From: an uncultured Ruminococcus sp.
GTDB taxonomy: Bacteria; Bacillota; Clostridia; Oscillospirales; Ruminococcaceae
DNA length: 26,236 bases
Direction: 5' to 3'
Assembly (NCBI GenBank): GCA_900543105.1
Contig: UQQA01000020.1
Span: 1 to 26,236 of the forward strand
This document shows, piece by piece, positions 1-7,988 of this stretch. The position numbers and the translations under genes were made by a program. The first letter of the stretch is position 1; each line of letters opens with the position of its first letter. The notes under the pieces were generated by a model. It had not been told where the DNA came from. It ran no database searches and worked only from the letters and a program-made list of their open reading frames with translations.

Positions 1-1090
1 CCTCAATATCCTCAAAGGCTTTATAGACGAAACGAAAACACGCCCTTGCTGTGTGCTGAAAGCCTTCGGTTACGGTCACGGAGATATCAACCTTATGAAG
101 CTTTACCAGACGCTCGGCGTTGACTTTTTCGCCGTTTCAAATATAGACGAAGCAATAGGTCTGCGCAGGCACGGCTGTACGGGCGATATCCTTATCCTCG
201 GCTATACAGCGCCGCAGTACGCCGCAGAGCTTTCACGCTTCGATATAATCCAAGCCGCCGTTTCGGAGGAGTACGCAAAAGAGCTTTCCGAAGCCGCAAA
301 AAGTCCCGTCCGTGTGCATATAAAGCTCGATACCGGTATGGGCAGGATAGGTCTTATCGCAAAGGACAGAAAAAAATGCCTTGAAGAGATCGCTGTGATA
401 CGCTCGCTCCCGAACCTCGTCTGCGAGGGCATCTTCACACACTTTGCGGTCGCAGACAGCTTTGAAAAGGAAAGCTGTGACTATACCGATATGCAGAAGG
501 AGCTGTTTTTCTCTATCGCAGAAGAAGCAGGCGGCTTCAAGGAAGTGCATTGCTTAAACAGCGCAGGAGCAGAGCTTCACTATGACAGCCGAAGCACCCT
601 CGCAAGATTTGGTATCCTTCTGTACGGTCTGAACCCCGACCCGTCGCTCAAAATGCCCGAGGGCATCGAACCCGTTATGGAAATAAAGTCCGTAATAGGC
701 TATATCAAAGACCTGCATAAAGGCGACTGCGTAAGCTACGGCAGAACTTTCACCGCCGAACACGATATGAGAGCCGCGACCCTCCCGATAGGCTATGCCG
801 ACGGCTACCCAAGACTTCTATCAAATAAGGGCGAGGTCATGATATGCGGAAAAAGAGCGAAAATACTCGGCAGAGTTTGTATGGATCAGATAATCGTTGA
901 TATAACCGATATCCCCGAAGCAAATGTCGGAACGGAAGTGACCGTTTTCGGCAAGGGCGAAATAACCGCCGATGATGTAGCGGCACTCTGCGGAACTATC
1001 GGATATGAGATGATCTGCGCCGTATCACCGCGCGTACCGAGAGTTTATATGAAGGACGGAAAGGTCATTGATGTGGTAAACATTCTTTGA
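1..1090 (+). CDS. alr: Alanine racemase, 5'-truncated by window edge
   Basis: This is a PLP-dependent racemase that interconverts L- and D-alanine for peptidoglycan synthesis. The reading frame is open from base 2, so the gene starts upstream of the window; the GTG at 53 is an internal valine codon. The PLP lysine lies in VLKAFGYGHG (codon 59-61), matching the family's KANAYGHG-type motif. The second catalytic region, LPIGYADGYPR, carries the conserved tyrosine, and GRVCMDQIIVDIT is the typical C-terminal-domain signature. Both the TIM barrel and the C-terminal beta domain are therefore present. About 362 codons are visible, and only a few tens of N-terminal residues should be missing. The racemase domain of VanT-type serine racemases is similar, so substrate preference (Ala or Ser) is not certain from sequence. 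The TGA stop is followed within 5 nt by a heptamer repeat array. Confidence 0.93.
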   Translation, partial: LNILKGFIDETKTRPCCVLKAFGYGHGDINLMKLYQTLGVDFFAVSNIDEAIGLRRHGCTGDILILGYTAPQYAAELSRFDIIQAAVSEEYAKELSEAAKSPVRVHIKLDTGMGRIGLIAKDRKKCLEEIAVIRSLPNLVCEGIFTHFAVADSFEKESCDYTDMQKELFFSIAEEAGGFKEVHCLNSAGAELHYDSRSTLARFGILLYGLNPDPSLKMPEGIEPVMEIKSVIGYIKDLHKGDCVSYGRTFTAEHDMRAATLPIGYADGYPRLLSNKGEVMICGKRAKILGRVCMDQIIVDITDIPEANVGTEVTVFGKGEITADDVAALCGTIGYEMICAVSPRVPRVYMKDGKVIDVVNIL

Positions 1091-1434
1091 TAAATTCGGA
1101 ATTCGGAATGCGGAATTCGGAATTATTTATGTTTCGCGAATTACCGTTAAAATGCAGAGAACGGGTCGCCTGTCCTGCGCCGAAAAGTGTTCCTTGATAA
1201 ACAAAAACCCCTGTTTTCAACGGTTTTATCCGATGAAAACAGGGGCTTTCTTTGTAAATAATTGTTGCCAAAAATCTCTTCGCGATTCGGGACGGAAACC
1301 CGTCCCTTACGGAAATTATGCCCTAATTGTGTGGATAACGGTCGGATATAGAATCCGCCCCTACGAAATTCAGGTGTTTCACGATAAATATGCGGGAAAA
1401 AAATAATTCCGCATTCCGAATTCCTAATTCCGAA
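1091..1434. repeat. Mosaic spacer repeats between convergent alr and ribU
   Basis: This gene-free spacer holds no credible ORF. From left to right it contains: a tandem heptamer array (AATTCGG/AATGCGG units, about 1096-1126); a degenerate GC-rich hairpin module (about 1161-1185); a terminator hairpin (1208-1245); an inverted copy of the hairpin module CGGGACGGAAACCCGTCCC (about 1287-1314); an inverted copy of GGCGGATTCTATATCCGAC (about 1341-1364); and an inverted heptamer array (about 1402-1437). The outer arrays are thus in opposite orientation. The right array overlaps the ribU stop codon. The same modules occur at 8934, 13684, 22968 and 25600. Confidence 0.85.
1203..1250. terminator. Bidirectional intrinsic terminator, alr/ribU
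   Basis: A perfect 12-bp stem, CCCCTGTTTTCA (1208-1219) with TGAAAACAGGGG (1234-1245), encloses a 14-nt loop. An A-run lies to the left and a T-rich stretch to the right, so it could end transcription from both convergent genes. Confidence 0.8.
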
Positions 1435-2067
1435 TTAGTCAACAATGTGTGCTTTGCGCAGAGCCGTGATGAGCGGCTTGTAAATAATTATTGTGACAAC
1501 AGCACAGAGAATACCCTTGATAAATGTGAACGGCAGGTTGAAAATGCAGAGTGCGCTGAAAATGTTTCCGACGGACGGGAGTATCTTCTGATATGCCGAC
1601 ATGATAGCTTCCATTCCGCCGAAAGCTTTCGCGTATATCGGGTAAACAATGAAGTAGTTGAGCGGCAGGCTTATCAGCGAGAACACGACCGTTCCGATAG
1701 TACAGCCGATAACTGCGCCCTTTTTCGTGTGGTTCTTTCTGTAGATAAGGCTTGCGGTCAGCGTAAACACTGCACTTGTGACAAAATCGAAGATATCGCC
1801 TATACCCATAGTTGTGCCTAAGCCTTTTATTGCTGTATGTATAACATTCTTGATGAAGCATACAAGCAGACCGCCTATCGGACCCGTTGTGAACCCTGCG
1901 AAAAGGCAGACAACGTTCGACAGGTCAAGCTTTATGAACGGCGGCATAAGCGGAACAGGGAAGTCGAGGTAGTAGATAACGAGCGCTACAGCCGAGAGCA
2001 TCGCTATCTGAATGAGTTTCTTTGTCTTTGAGCTTTCTGCGAGTGGGGTTTTTGCTGTGTTTTCCAT
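1435..2067 (-). CDS. ribU: Riboflavin ECF transporter S component
   Basis: This is a multi-spanning membrane protein that binds riboflavin as the substrate-specific (S) component of an energy-coupling-factor transporter, working with shared EcfA/EcfT components encoded elsewhere. At 210 aa it fits the family. After a short charged N-terminus there are about five or six hydrophobic segments; the first is followed by the RibU-like motif FPVPLMPPFIKLDLSN, and a GGLLVCFIKN segment comes later. The start at 2067 (MENTAKTP) has a strong GGAGG site 7-8 nt upstream. A longer frame to 2139 was rejected because that ATG lies inside the leader terminator hairpin. The upstream FMN riboswitch independently supports a riboflavin role. 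The TAA stop is part of a heptamer repeat array. Confidence 0.93.
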   Translation of the reverse strand: MENTAKTPLAESSKTKKLIQIAMLSAVALVIYYLDFPVPLMPPFIKLDLSNVVCLFAGFTTGPIGGLLVCFIKNVIHTAIKGLGTTMGIGDIFDFVTSAVFTLTASLIYRKNHTKKGAVIGCTIGTVVFSLISLPLNYFIVYPIYAKAFGGMEAIMSAYQKILPSVGNIFSALCIFNLPFTFIKGILCAVVTIIIYKPLITALRKAHIVD

Positions 2068-2114
2068 TTGAGATTCCTCCAAAAGTTTAATAAATTTATA
2101 AGAGCAATCTGTAA

Positions 2115-2150
2115 CAGAAAAAGCCCGTGAAATTTTCATTCACGGGCTTT
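2115..2150 (-). terminator. Riboswitch-controlled leader terminator of ribU
   Basis: A perfect 12-bp stem (2120-2131 with 2139-2150; AAAGCCCGTGAA with TTCACGGGCTTT) lies between the FMN riboswitch and the ribU ribosome-binding site, and is followed on the minus strand by TTTCT. Its position fits transcription attenuation when FMN is bound. I did not work out the anti-terminator pairing in full. Confidence 0.75.
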
Positions 2151-2210
2151 TGATACTTCTTCTTCCAATTATTATATCGGGGAATAAGTATGCTGCGCAA
2201 AAAATTGCGT

Positions 2211-2332
2211 TGTTTCTTTCATCCGGACTATACCGTCGGTTTCGGAATTTCACCGAATCAGCCTTGTTCCGTAAAGGAAGTCGGGTCGCGGACTATACCG
2301 CCGGTGAGGAATTGCACCTCGCCCTGAAACAG
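2211..2332 (-). ncRNA. FMN riboswitch (RFN element)
   Basis: Read on the minus strand, this segment has the conserved RFN landmarks in order: a purine-rich 5' block with AGGGCGAGGTGCAATTCC-like sequence, CGGCGGTATAGTCCGCGACCC, the GATTCGGTGAAATTCCGAAACCGAC block, and the closing GGTATAGTCCGGATG followed by AAAGAAAC. It lies in the leader of ribU, upstream of a terminator hairpin. The aptamer binds flavin mononucleotide, and in Gram-positive bacteria it usually lowers expression of riboflavin synthesis or uptake genes. Confidence 0.96.
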
Positions 2333-2361
2333 ATTTGCAGATATACTGTTTTATTGTTCGA

Positions 2362-2778
2362 TCATTCGGATTCTTCGTCGTCGAAGTCGAATTCGAGATG
2401 CTCGCCGCAGTTAGGGCAGGTCATTTCGCCCTCTTCAAGCATAGCCTCGCCGAGCTGGATAGTGTCGCCGCAGGTCGGGCAGCATACCTCATAGATCTCT
2501 TCTTCGTCATCGTAATCATCGAAGTCATCGTCTTCATCGTAGCTGTCGTCATCTTCGTCATCGTAGAGGTCATCTTCTATGTCAGAAAGATCCTCGTCGA
2601 TAGCGTCAACAACTTCAACGATCTCATCGATCTGATCCTGAACATCATCAAAATAAACCGACATATCTTCGAGAACGTCAGCCATAAGAGCAAGGATCTT
2701 GCCCTCCTTAGTTGATGTGTCAAGCTCGAGTCCGTCCATAAGACCCTTAAGATAAGAAACCTTTTCGCCAAGTTTCAT
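2362..2778 (-). CDS. Small acidic zinc-ribbon protein (CD1247 N-terminal-domain type)
   Basis: This 138-aa protein has three parts. The N-terminal segment (about residues 1-45, MKLGEKVSYLKGLMDGLE...) resembles the domain named after Clostridioides CD1247. A very acidic, low-complexity Asp/Glu/Tyr stretch follows (about 60-100). The C-terminal zinc ribbon has two CxxC knuckles, CPTC and CPNC. Its function is unknown; the ribbon and acidic tail suggest a protein- or nucleic-acid-binding accessory factor, which is inference. The start at 2778 has a GGAGG site 8 nt upstream; the longer ATG at 2793 would overlap that site. It lies 47 nt downstream of efp and is probably co-transcribed with it. Confidence 0.8.
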   Translation of the reverse strand: MKLGEKVSYLKGLMDGLELDTSTKEGKILALMADVLEDMSVYFDDVQDQIDEIVEVVDAIDEDLSDIEDDLYDDEDDDSYDEDDDFDDYDDEEEIYEVCCPTCGDTIQLGEAMLEEGEMTCPNCGEHLEFDFDDEESE

Positions 2779-2825
2779 AAAGATTACCTCCAATTAAAAA
2801 ATTGCAGAATAAAAACGGATAAAGC

Positions 2826-3383
2826 TTACGCTCTTTCCATATATTCGCCTGTTCTTGTATCGATTCTGATCATGTCGCCCTCGTTGATGAAGAGGGGAAC
2901 CTTGACCTCTGCGCCTGTTTCAAGAGTTGCGGGCTTTGTAGCGTTTGTAGCTGTGTTGCCTGCAAAACCGGGGTCAGTCTGTGTAACCTTAAGGTCAACA
3001 AAGTTCGGTGGTTCTACTGCAAAGACCTTGCCCTTGTAGGAGCAGACCTTACAGATCATTTCTTCCTTGACAAACTTGAAGTTGTCGCTGATCTCTGCGG
3101 GAGCAACGGGAAGATCCTCATAGGTCTCAGGATCCATGAAGTGGTAAAGGTCGCCGTCGTTGTAGGAATACTGCATATCTCTTCTTTCAACGAAAGCAGT
3201 AGGGAACTTTGCGGAAGGGTTGTAGCTCTTTTCAATTACAGAGCCTGTAATAACGTTCTTGATTTTTGTTCTTACAAAAGCAGCTCCCTTGCCCGGTTTA
3301 ACGTGCTGGAATTCAACAACCTGAAGTACGTTGCCGTCCTCTTCAAAGGTAACGCCGTTTCTGAAATCGCCTGCTGTGATCAT
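2826..3383 (-). CDS. efp: Translation elongation factor P
   Basis: EF-P binds stalled ribosomes and restores peptide-bond formation at polyproline stretches. At 185 aa it has the standard length and the three beta-barrel (KOW, then two OB-like) domains. Visible landmarks are MITAGDFRNGVTFEEDG at the N-terminus, HVKPGKGAAFVRTK carrying the tip-loop residue that may be modified, and a C-terminal segment ending in FINEGDMIRIDTRTGEYMERA, the EF-P signature. The start at 3383 was chosen because GGAGG precedes it by 7 nt; the upstream in-frame start at 3410 lacks such a site. It lies downstream of an M24 aminopeptidase and aroQ, the same order as yqhS-yqhT-efp in Bacillus. Confidence 0.97.
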   Translation of the reverse strand: MITAGDFRNGVTFEEDGNVLQVVEFQHVKPGKGAAFVRTKIKNVITGSVIEKSYNPSAKFPTAFVERRDMQYSYNDGDLYHFMDPETYEDLPVAPAEISDNFKFVKEEMICKVCSYKGKVFAVEPPNFVDLKVTQTDPGFAGNTATNATKPATLETGAEVKVPLFINEGDMIRIDTRTGEYMERA

Positions 3384-3439
3384 AGAATACCTCCGTATAA
3401 ATAAAGTCATTATTAATATGCATAAATAGCCTTACAAAT

Positions 3440-3468
3440 ATTCTACTACATTCTGTTTGATTTTGCAA
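3440..3468 (-). promoter_or_regulatory. Putative sigma-A promoter for efp
   Basis: On the minus strand TTGCAA (3463-3468) and TAGAAT (3440-3445) are separated by 17 nt and lie about 57 nt upstream of the efp start. The efp gene may therefore be transcribed separately from aroQ and the aminopeptidase. Confidence 0.6.
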
Positions 3469-3505
3469 GTGTTTTCGCATAATTTTTATTACTTTTATAA
3501 CTTTT

Positions 3506-4576
3506 TTATAAAATAATCAGATTTTTTGGTGAGTGTGCAAAGTCAGTACAGCCGTTTTTTGTGACATAAACACAATCTTCAATGCGGACGCCGAATTTTT
3601 CGGGGAGATAAATGCCAGGTTCGACAGTCATAACGACATTTTCGGAAAGTACCGTCATATCACGGGTGTTTGCGGCAGGACTTTCGTGTATCTCAAGTCC
3701 GACGCTGTGACCGAGACCGTGACCGAACGCTTCACCATAGCCTTTTTCCGTGATAAGATCACGTGCGCAGGCATCAAGCTCCTTGCAGACAACCCCTGCC
3801 TTGATAAGATCAAGACATCTTTGCTGTGCTTCAAGTGTTATGCCGTAGATCTCACGCATTTCCGCCGTAGGCTCGCCAACGCAGACGGTTCTTGTCATAT
3901 CGCTGTGATAGCCGTCAAAAACTGCGCCGAAATCCATTAAAACGAACTCGCCCTTTTGAATTTTCTTATCGGACGGAACGCCGTGCGGAACGGAGGTGTT
4001 TTTTCCCGAAAGTGCGATAGTATCGAACGAGATCGCTTCCGCACCGTGGGAAAGCATATAGAAATCGAGTGAACGTGCAACTTCAAGCTCGGTCGCACCC
4101 TCCCTGATAACGTTTCTGAGCGCGTTGTCAAGCGCAGCTTCGGCGATATCCTGCGCTTTCTGCATCTTTTCAAGCTCCTCGGCTGTCTTGACGCTGCGAA
4201 GCTTTGTTATTACGCCGCTCAGAAAGCCTGTCGAATCTATCTTGAAACCGTCAAGCTTTTCGGCATAGGTAGAAAGCTCTGCGACTGTCATTGTGTCTGC
4301 TTCGATATAGACCTTTTCCGTGCCGTGTTTTTTGAGCAGATCGGCAAGCTGGCTGTAGAACTTCACCGAGCGAACGACCTCGCAGTCGGTGACTTTTTCC
4401 TTGGCTTTTTCAAAATAGCGGAAGTCGATGAGAAGATACGCCGCATCGGGGAAAACGAGAACTGCGCCTGCGGAGGACTTCATTCCGCAGAAATAGCGGC
4501 GGTTTATGTCGGATGTGATGAGTGCGCAGCAGCTCTCCTGCGGCATTTTTTCACGAAGCTTTTCAATATTATTCAT
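3506..4576 (-). CDS. M24 family Xaa-Pro aminopeptidase
   Basis: This cytoplasmic dinuclear metallopeptidase removes N-terminal residues ahead of proline, or cleaves Xaa-Pro dipeptides. The 356-aa protein has an N-terminal creatinase-like domain (about 1-125) and a C-terminal pita-bread catalytic domain. The five metal ligands are visible: two Asp in LMDFGAVFDGYHSDMTRT, His in FGHGLGHSVGLEIHE, Glu in VEPGIY and Glu in GVRIEDCV. Its start ATG overlaps the last 8 nt of aroQ, so translation is probably coupled. Sequence alone does not separate aminopeptidase P from prolidase. Confidence 0.93.
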   Translation of the reverse strand: MNNIEKLREKMPQESCCALITSDINRRYFCGMKSSAGAVLVFPDAAYLLIDFRYFEKAKEKVTDCEVVRSVKFYSQLADLLKKHGTEKVYIEADTMTVAELSTYAEKLDGFKIDSTGFLSGVITKLRSVKTAEELEKMQKAQDIAEAALDNALRNVIREGATELEVARSLDFYMLSHGAEAISFDTIALSGKNTSVPHGVPSDKKIQKGEFVLMDFGAVFDGYHSDMTRTVCVGEPTAEMREIYGITLEAQQRCLDLIKAGVVCKELDACARDLITEKGYGEAFGHGLGHSVGLEIHESPAANTRDMTVLSENVVMTVEPGIYLPEKFGVRIEDCVYVTKNGCTDFAHSPKNLIIL

Positions 4577-5009
4577 GGCAATACTCCCAAACAGCCCTCA
4601 TGCCGAGGAAATAGCCCATTTTTCCGAAGCCGAATATAGTTCCGCTGCAAACGGGAGAGATAACGGAGGTGTGACGGAATTCCTCCCGCTTTTCAATGTT
4701 TGAAATATGGACTTCGACAACGGGGATTTTCACCGCCTCGATAGCGTCACGTATAGCATAGCTGTAATGAGTGTAAGCGCCTGCATTGATAACGATGCCG
4801 CACTTGTCAAGACGTGCAGCGTGGATCTTGTCGATGATAGCGCCCTCGTGGTTGGACTGGAAACATTCGCAGCTGTCAAAGCCAAGCTCCTTTGCGAAAG
4901 CCTTTATCTCTGCGCAAACGCTGTCGTAGGTGTCGTGACCGTAAATGCCCGGCTCACGCTCGCCGAGCAGGTTAAGGTTTGGTCCGTTGATTATAAGTAT
5001 ATCTTTCAT
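4569..5009 (-). CDS. aroQ: Type II 3-dehydroquinate dehydratase
   Basis: This enzyme carries out the third step of the shikimate pathway, trans-dehydration of 3-dehydroquinate to 3-dehydroshikimate. The 146-aa length is standard for the dodecameric type II family. Landmarks are NGPNLNLLGEREPGIYG with the catalytic Arg and Tyr, SNHEGAIIDKIH, INAGAYTHYSYAIRDAI, and VEVHISN followed by RHTSVIS with the active-site His and Arg. Two ATGs lie 6 nt apart (5015 and 5009); 5009 is preferred because GAGG is 7 nt upstream of it but only 1 nt from the other. The 3' end overlaps the M24 peptidase gene. Confidence 0.96.
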   Translation of the reverse strand: MKDILIINGPNLNLLGEREPGIYGHDTYDSVCAEIKAFAKELGFDSCECFQSNHEGAIIDKIHAARLDKCGIVINAGAYTHYSYAIRDAIEAVKIPVVEVHISNIEKREEFRHTSVISPVCSGTIFGFGKMGYFLGMRAVWEYCHE

Positions 5010-5029
5010 TTTCATACCTCGTTTTATAC

Positions 5030-5061
5030 AAAAAATAAGAGCGGAGAAAATTCCTCCACTC
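5030..5061 (-). terminator. Hairpin with U-tract in the aroQ leader
   Basis: GAGTGGAG and CTCCGCTC form an 8-bp stem (5054-5061 with 5039-5046, one G-U pair), followed on the minus strand by TTATTTTTTG. It could terminate the upstream lipoprotein operon. It lies immediately after a good promoter, so it would form at the very 5' end of aroQ mRNA, if at all. Confidence 0.6.
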
Positions 5062-5063
5062 CT

Positions 5064-5092
5064 ATTTTAATACCAAATTGTAAAATTGTCAA
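5064..5092 (-). promoter_or_regulatory. Putative sigma-A promoter for aroQ
   Basis: TTGACA (5087-5092) and TAAAAT (5064-5069) are separated by 17 nt on the minus strand, between the lipoprotein stop codon (5101) and aroQ. Confidence 0.65.
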
Positions 5093-5100
5093 TTATGCGC

Positions 5101-6564
5101 TTACCACCAAAGTGTAAATTTATCCACTCTCCAGCCGTCAGGAGTTTTTATCATACTGATCTTGCCGCATTCGAGCCAGGTTCTGTATGATATATCGCAG
5201 TCGTTTTTCGCAGTAACGCTTATAATATTTATTTTGTCATATCCTGTCGCAGGATCAATGTTCCGATTTGTGTAAAATGTTGTTTCAATGTTGGTGATAT
5301 CGCTGCCTCTGTCCCCTTCGAACGCATAAAGATCGCCGTTTTCGTCAATGTATGTTTGTGCAAATCTGTAAGCGCAGTCATAGGTAAAAGCATCGAGAAA
5401 CTGACTGATAAATTCATCGGCTGTATGGGTAGAAGCATATTCCTCGGTCATATAATGTGAACAGCCGAAGTATTCTTTAACATACGAAAGTGCCTTCTCA
5501 AATACAGCCCTCTGTTCTCCGTCCAGACTTTTCAGTTCATCGTTTTCTTCTGAATTTTTGAGGATAAAATAAGCCGATGTGCTTTCCTGCACATCATCTC
5601 CGTAATTGAAAACAACTTTATATGCGCCGTTGTTTATCGTTGACAGGTCATACATATCCTTTGTAAGCTCAATGCGGTATTCTTCATTCGGAGCGACAGA
5701 TTCTTTTATCAGAATATAGCTTTCGCCGTTTGCAGTGGGTATCCAGTCATCCGTTTCGGCATCATAAATAGATATGAAACCAATCGTGACTTCTTCGTCG
5801 GTTGGGTTGCAGAAATATGCTGTAAGGGTGTTGGCGTTTTCTTTAAGCTTATCCTCGACATAAGCGATATCAAGCGGTTCTCCGTCCTCAAAATAGGTTT
5901 TTACGCAGGGTGAAGCTTTTACATAAGGCTTATCCGTGGGAGCAAGGTTATCTCCGTACATATCGTTTGAACTGTAAACAGCAGTATCTCCCGGATATGC
6001 CGATACAAAGACGATACCATTCTGCAAGTCAAAGTTTTTGGCATAAACGAAAGTGTTTTCAACATTTGTTTTTATTAAAATGTTATAATCATCATTGCAG
6101 TCGATAAAGCTTACAGTTTTTAGCTTGTCGAATTTGCTGAAATAGTCTAATTCCGAATCTCCGAGATCCCAAAACTCGGCATACGAAAAATCGTTAAGCT
6201 CCGAAAGAAACCCAAGGTCGTGGTCTTTGCAGTTTATGACTTTTAAATACCAAGGAGATGTACCGTTGTTTTTCAGCAGTTCAATATTATTTTTATCCTC
6301 TTCGGTTACTTCAAAGCAGGTATCTGCGTCAACGGTCAGACAGTCAATATATTCGCTTGTATCGTATTTCTGCCCCATTATCTCAATAGTGGAGGGAACT
6401 TCCTCGGTTGTTTCGGAAGTGTTTTCACTTGTTTCAACGTTCGTTTCGGCAGAAATGCCTTCACTTGTGCCTATTGTTGTTTCTTCCGAAACGGTCGAAT
6501 TATTTCCGCAGGCTGTCAGGCACAAAGCGGAAAGAATTATCGCCGCATATTTTTTGTAATTCAT
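5101..6564 (-). CDS. Lipoprotein with Ig-like middle domain, paralogue of upstream gene
   Basis: This is a 487-aa lipoprotein of unknown function. The signal peptide ends in the lipobox LTAC (Cys19), followed by a Thr/Ser/Glu-rich linker (about 20-55). A region near residues 100-180 is loosely LRR-like (leucine/phenylalanine-spaced). An Ig-like beta region follows, with NPTDEEVTIGFISIYD and VAPNEEYRIEL. The C-terminal domain ends in DGWRVDKFTLWW. That C-terminal domain and the Ig-like part are shared with the gene just upstream, whose protein ends in DGWRVDRFDLWN. The start at 6564 follows AGGGGGAG; the longer frame to 6603 reads into the upstream gene. Only 13 nt separate it from that gene, so the two form an operon. 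Confidence 0.85.
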   Translation of the reverse strand: MNYKKYAAIILSALCLTACGNNSTVSEETTIGTSEGISAETNVETSENTSETTEEVPSTIEIMGQKYDTSEYIDCLTVDADTCFEVTEEDKNNIELLKNNGTSPWYLKVINCKDHDLGFLSELNDFSYAEFWDLGDSELDYFSKFDKLKTVSFIDCNDDYNILIKTNVENTFVYAKNFDLQNGIVFVSAYPGDTAVYSSNDMYGDNLAPTDKPYVKASPCVKTYFEDGEPLDIAYVEDKLKENANTLTAYFCNPTDEEVTIGFISIYDAETDDWIPTANGESYILIKESVAPNEEYRIELTKDMYDLSTINNGAYKVVFNYGDDVQESTSAYFILKNSEENDELKSLDGEQRAVFEKALSYVKEYFGCSHYMTEEYASTHTADEFISQFLDAFTYDCAYRFAQTYIDENGDLYAFEGDRGSDITNIETTFYTNRNIDPATGYDKINIISVTAKNDCDISYRTWLECGKISMIKTPDGWRVDKFTLWW

Positions 6565-6577
6565 AAAGCTCCCCCTT

Positions 6578-7717
6578 TTAATTCCAAAGATCAAACCTGT
6601 CAACTCTCCAGCCGTCTTCGGTGTTTTTCATCACATAATGGTAATCATCGTTAAAGCTTACGTCATAAGGGCTGTCAGGGTGACAGCTTATAACGACAGC
6701 CTTGAATTCAACCGTGTTTTCGTCTGACGAAACGGGGATAAAGCAGTGGTCAAAGTAAAGAAGATCAGTACCCCGTCCGGCACCTTCGAGAATAAATTCG
6801 CCGTCCCCGCCGATATAATCTTTTGCAAGCTCATCTGCAAATTCCTTGGTGAAAACGCCGTAAAGCATTTCCATAAAATATTCGGGGTTGTGCGCTTCGG
6901 CATAGACCTTAGGCATATAGCGATCCGCCCAGAACCAGGTTCCCATAACGCCCGAAGCCTGCGCAAAAATATGCTGCTGTTCATCGGTCAGAAATGTCGG
7001 AGCATAAACATCATATTCATAGGTGACCAAAGTTCCGTTCTCTTCCGAACCCGAACAGCCTTCCTCCGTGTGCTTTTCGGAGTGAAGTCCGCAGTTGTCG
7101 ATGAAAAACCTGAATTCCGACTTCTCGCCGCCGAAATTCACGACCGTGCGGTAGATGTCCGATTCGCAGGAGGAATAATCGAAATCCGCCGACTTTAAAA
7201 GATAATCGGTCTTGTGCAAAGGCTCAACGGTGAAGTCGATATCAAGCGTGTCCGAGCCGTCAGCAAAGCTCATCGGAACGCCGTCCGAATCTCGCAGGAT
7301 CTGTATGCTGTCAACGGTCACAGGTTCGTCCGTGTAGTTGGAAAAAGCGAAAATAAGCTCCTTGCGGTATTTCCATTCGCCGTTTTCATAATCAAGAAGT
7401 TCATTGCTGTCACGACATTCCCAAGTGTCAACGCTGCTCTTTTCGCTGTCTTGGCTTATGCTCGGCTGAACGAAATATACAAGTCCCTCCGCGTGGTTGC
7501 CGGTGTCGAAGTCGTCGGAAGCTTCCCCGGTTGTTTCCTCGGGTTCGCATTCGGTGATGTTGGTTTCTTCCGCAGCTTCGGCGGTCGTAATTTCGCTTGT
7601 TTCGGCAGTTGTTTCAGCCGTGACTGCCGCTGTTTCGTCCGAAGATGTTGTTTTGTTTCCGCAGGCTGTCAGGCACAAAGCGGAAAGAATAATCGCCGCA
7701 TATTTTTTGTAATTCAT
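6578..7717 (-). CDS. Lipoprotein, first of a paralogous pair
   Basis: This is a 379-aa lipoprotein of unknown function. The lipobox is LTAC with Cys19. A Thr/Glu/Ala-rich linker (about 22-70) should hold the folded part away from the membrane. An Ig-like region (NYTDEPVTVDSIQIL...) and a C-terminal domain ending in DGWRVDRFDLWN match the downstream neighbour. The start at 7717 is preceded by a GGGGG purine run; the extended frame to 7762 has no such site. The first 62 nt of coding sequence are almost identical to those of the downstream gene, although the rest has diverged. It has its own promoter about 70 nt upstream. Confidence 0.85.
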   Translation of the reverse strand: MNYKKYAAIILSALCLTACGNKTTSSDETAAVTAETTAETSEITTAEAAEETNITECEPEETTGEASDDFDTGNHAEGLVYFVQPSISQDSEKSSVDTWECRDSNELLDYENGEWKYRKELIFAFSNYTDEPVTVDSIQILRDSDGVPMSFADGSDTLDIDFTVEPLHKTDYLLKSADFDYSSCESDIYRTVVNFGGEKSEFRFFIDNCGLHSEKHTEEGCSGSEENGTLVTYEYDVYAPTFLTDEQQHIFAQASGVMGTWFWADRYMPKVYAEAHNPEYFMEMLYGVFTKEFADELAKDYIGGDGEFILEGAGRGTDLLYFDHCFIPVSSDENTVEFKAVVISCHPDSPYDVSFNDDYHYVMKNTEDGWRVDRFDLWN

Positions 7718-7787
7718 AATGTCATACCCCCACATATAATACAGTCGACCAAAGCAATGCAATGGTCGGCTGTGCTTTGTAACTATA

Positions 7788-7815
7788 ATTATACCATATT
7801 CTGCCGAAATAGCAA
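7788..7815 (-). promoter_or_regulatory. Extended -10 promoter for the lipoprotein pair
   Basis: On the minus strand TATAAT (7788-7793) is preceded by TGG, an extended -10 motif, with a weak TTGCTA -35 at 16 nt. The leader that follows contains an imperfect 9-bp hairpin (about 7742-7771). Confidence 0.6.
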
Positions 7816-7988
7816 TTAGCAGGGAAGCCCCTGCGGGCAGTTCGCGCCACGCTACACTTCGTTCCGCTTGTTTTTGAAGAAAATTAGTTTGTGACCGCGA
7901 ACAGGGTATGTTTTAAAGTTGGATCTCCCGATTTGCGGAGAAGTCCCAAGGGCAATTTGTGCGTGCAAAAAGAATTGTGGAAAGCTTA

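Noticed and set aside
1152..1406. 84-aa open frame spanning the alr/ribU spacer
   Set aside because: It is translated from the repeat modules and the terminator hairpin and has no start signal.
2068..2139. N-terminal extension of RibU to an ATG at 2139
   Set aside because: That ATG lies in the loop-side arm of the leader terminator and lacks a ribosome-binding site; GGAGG precedes the ATG at 2067.
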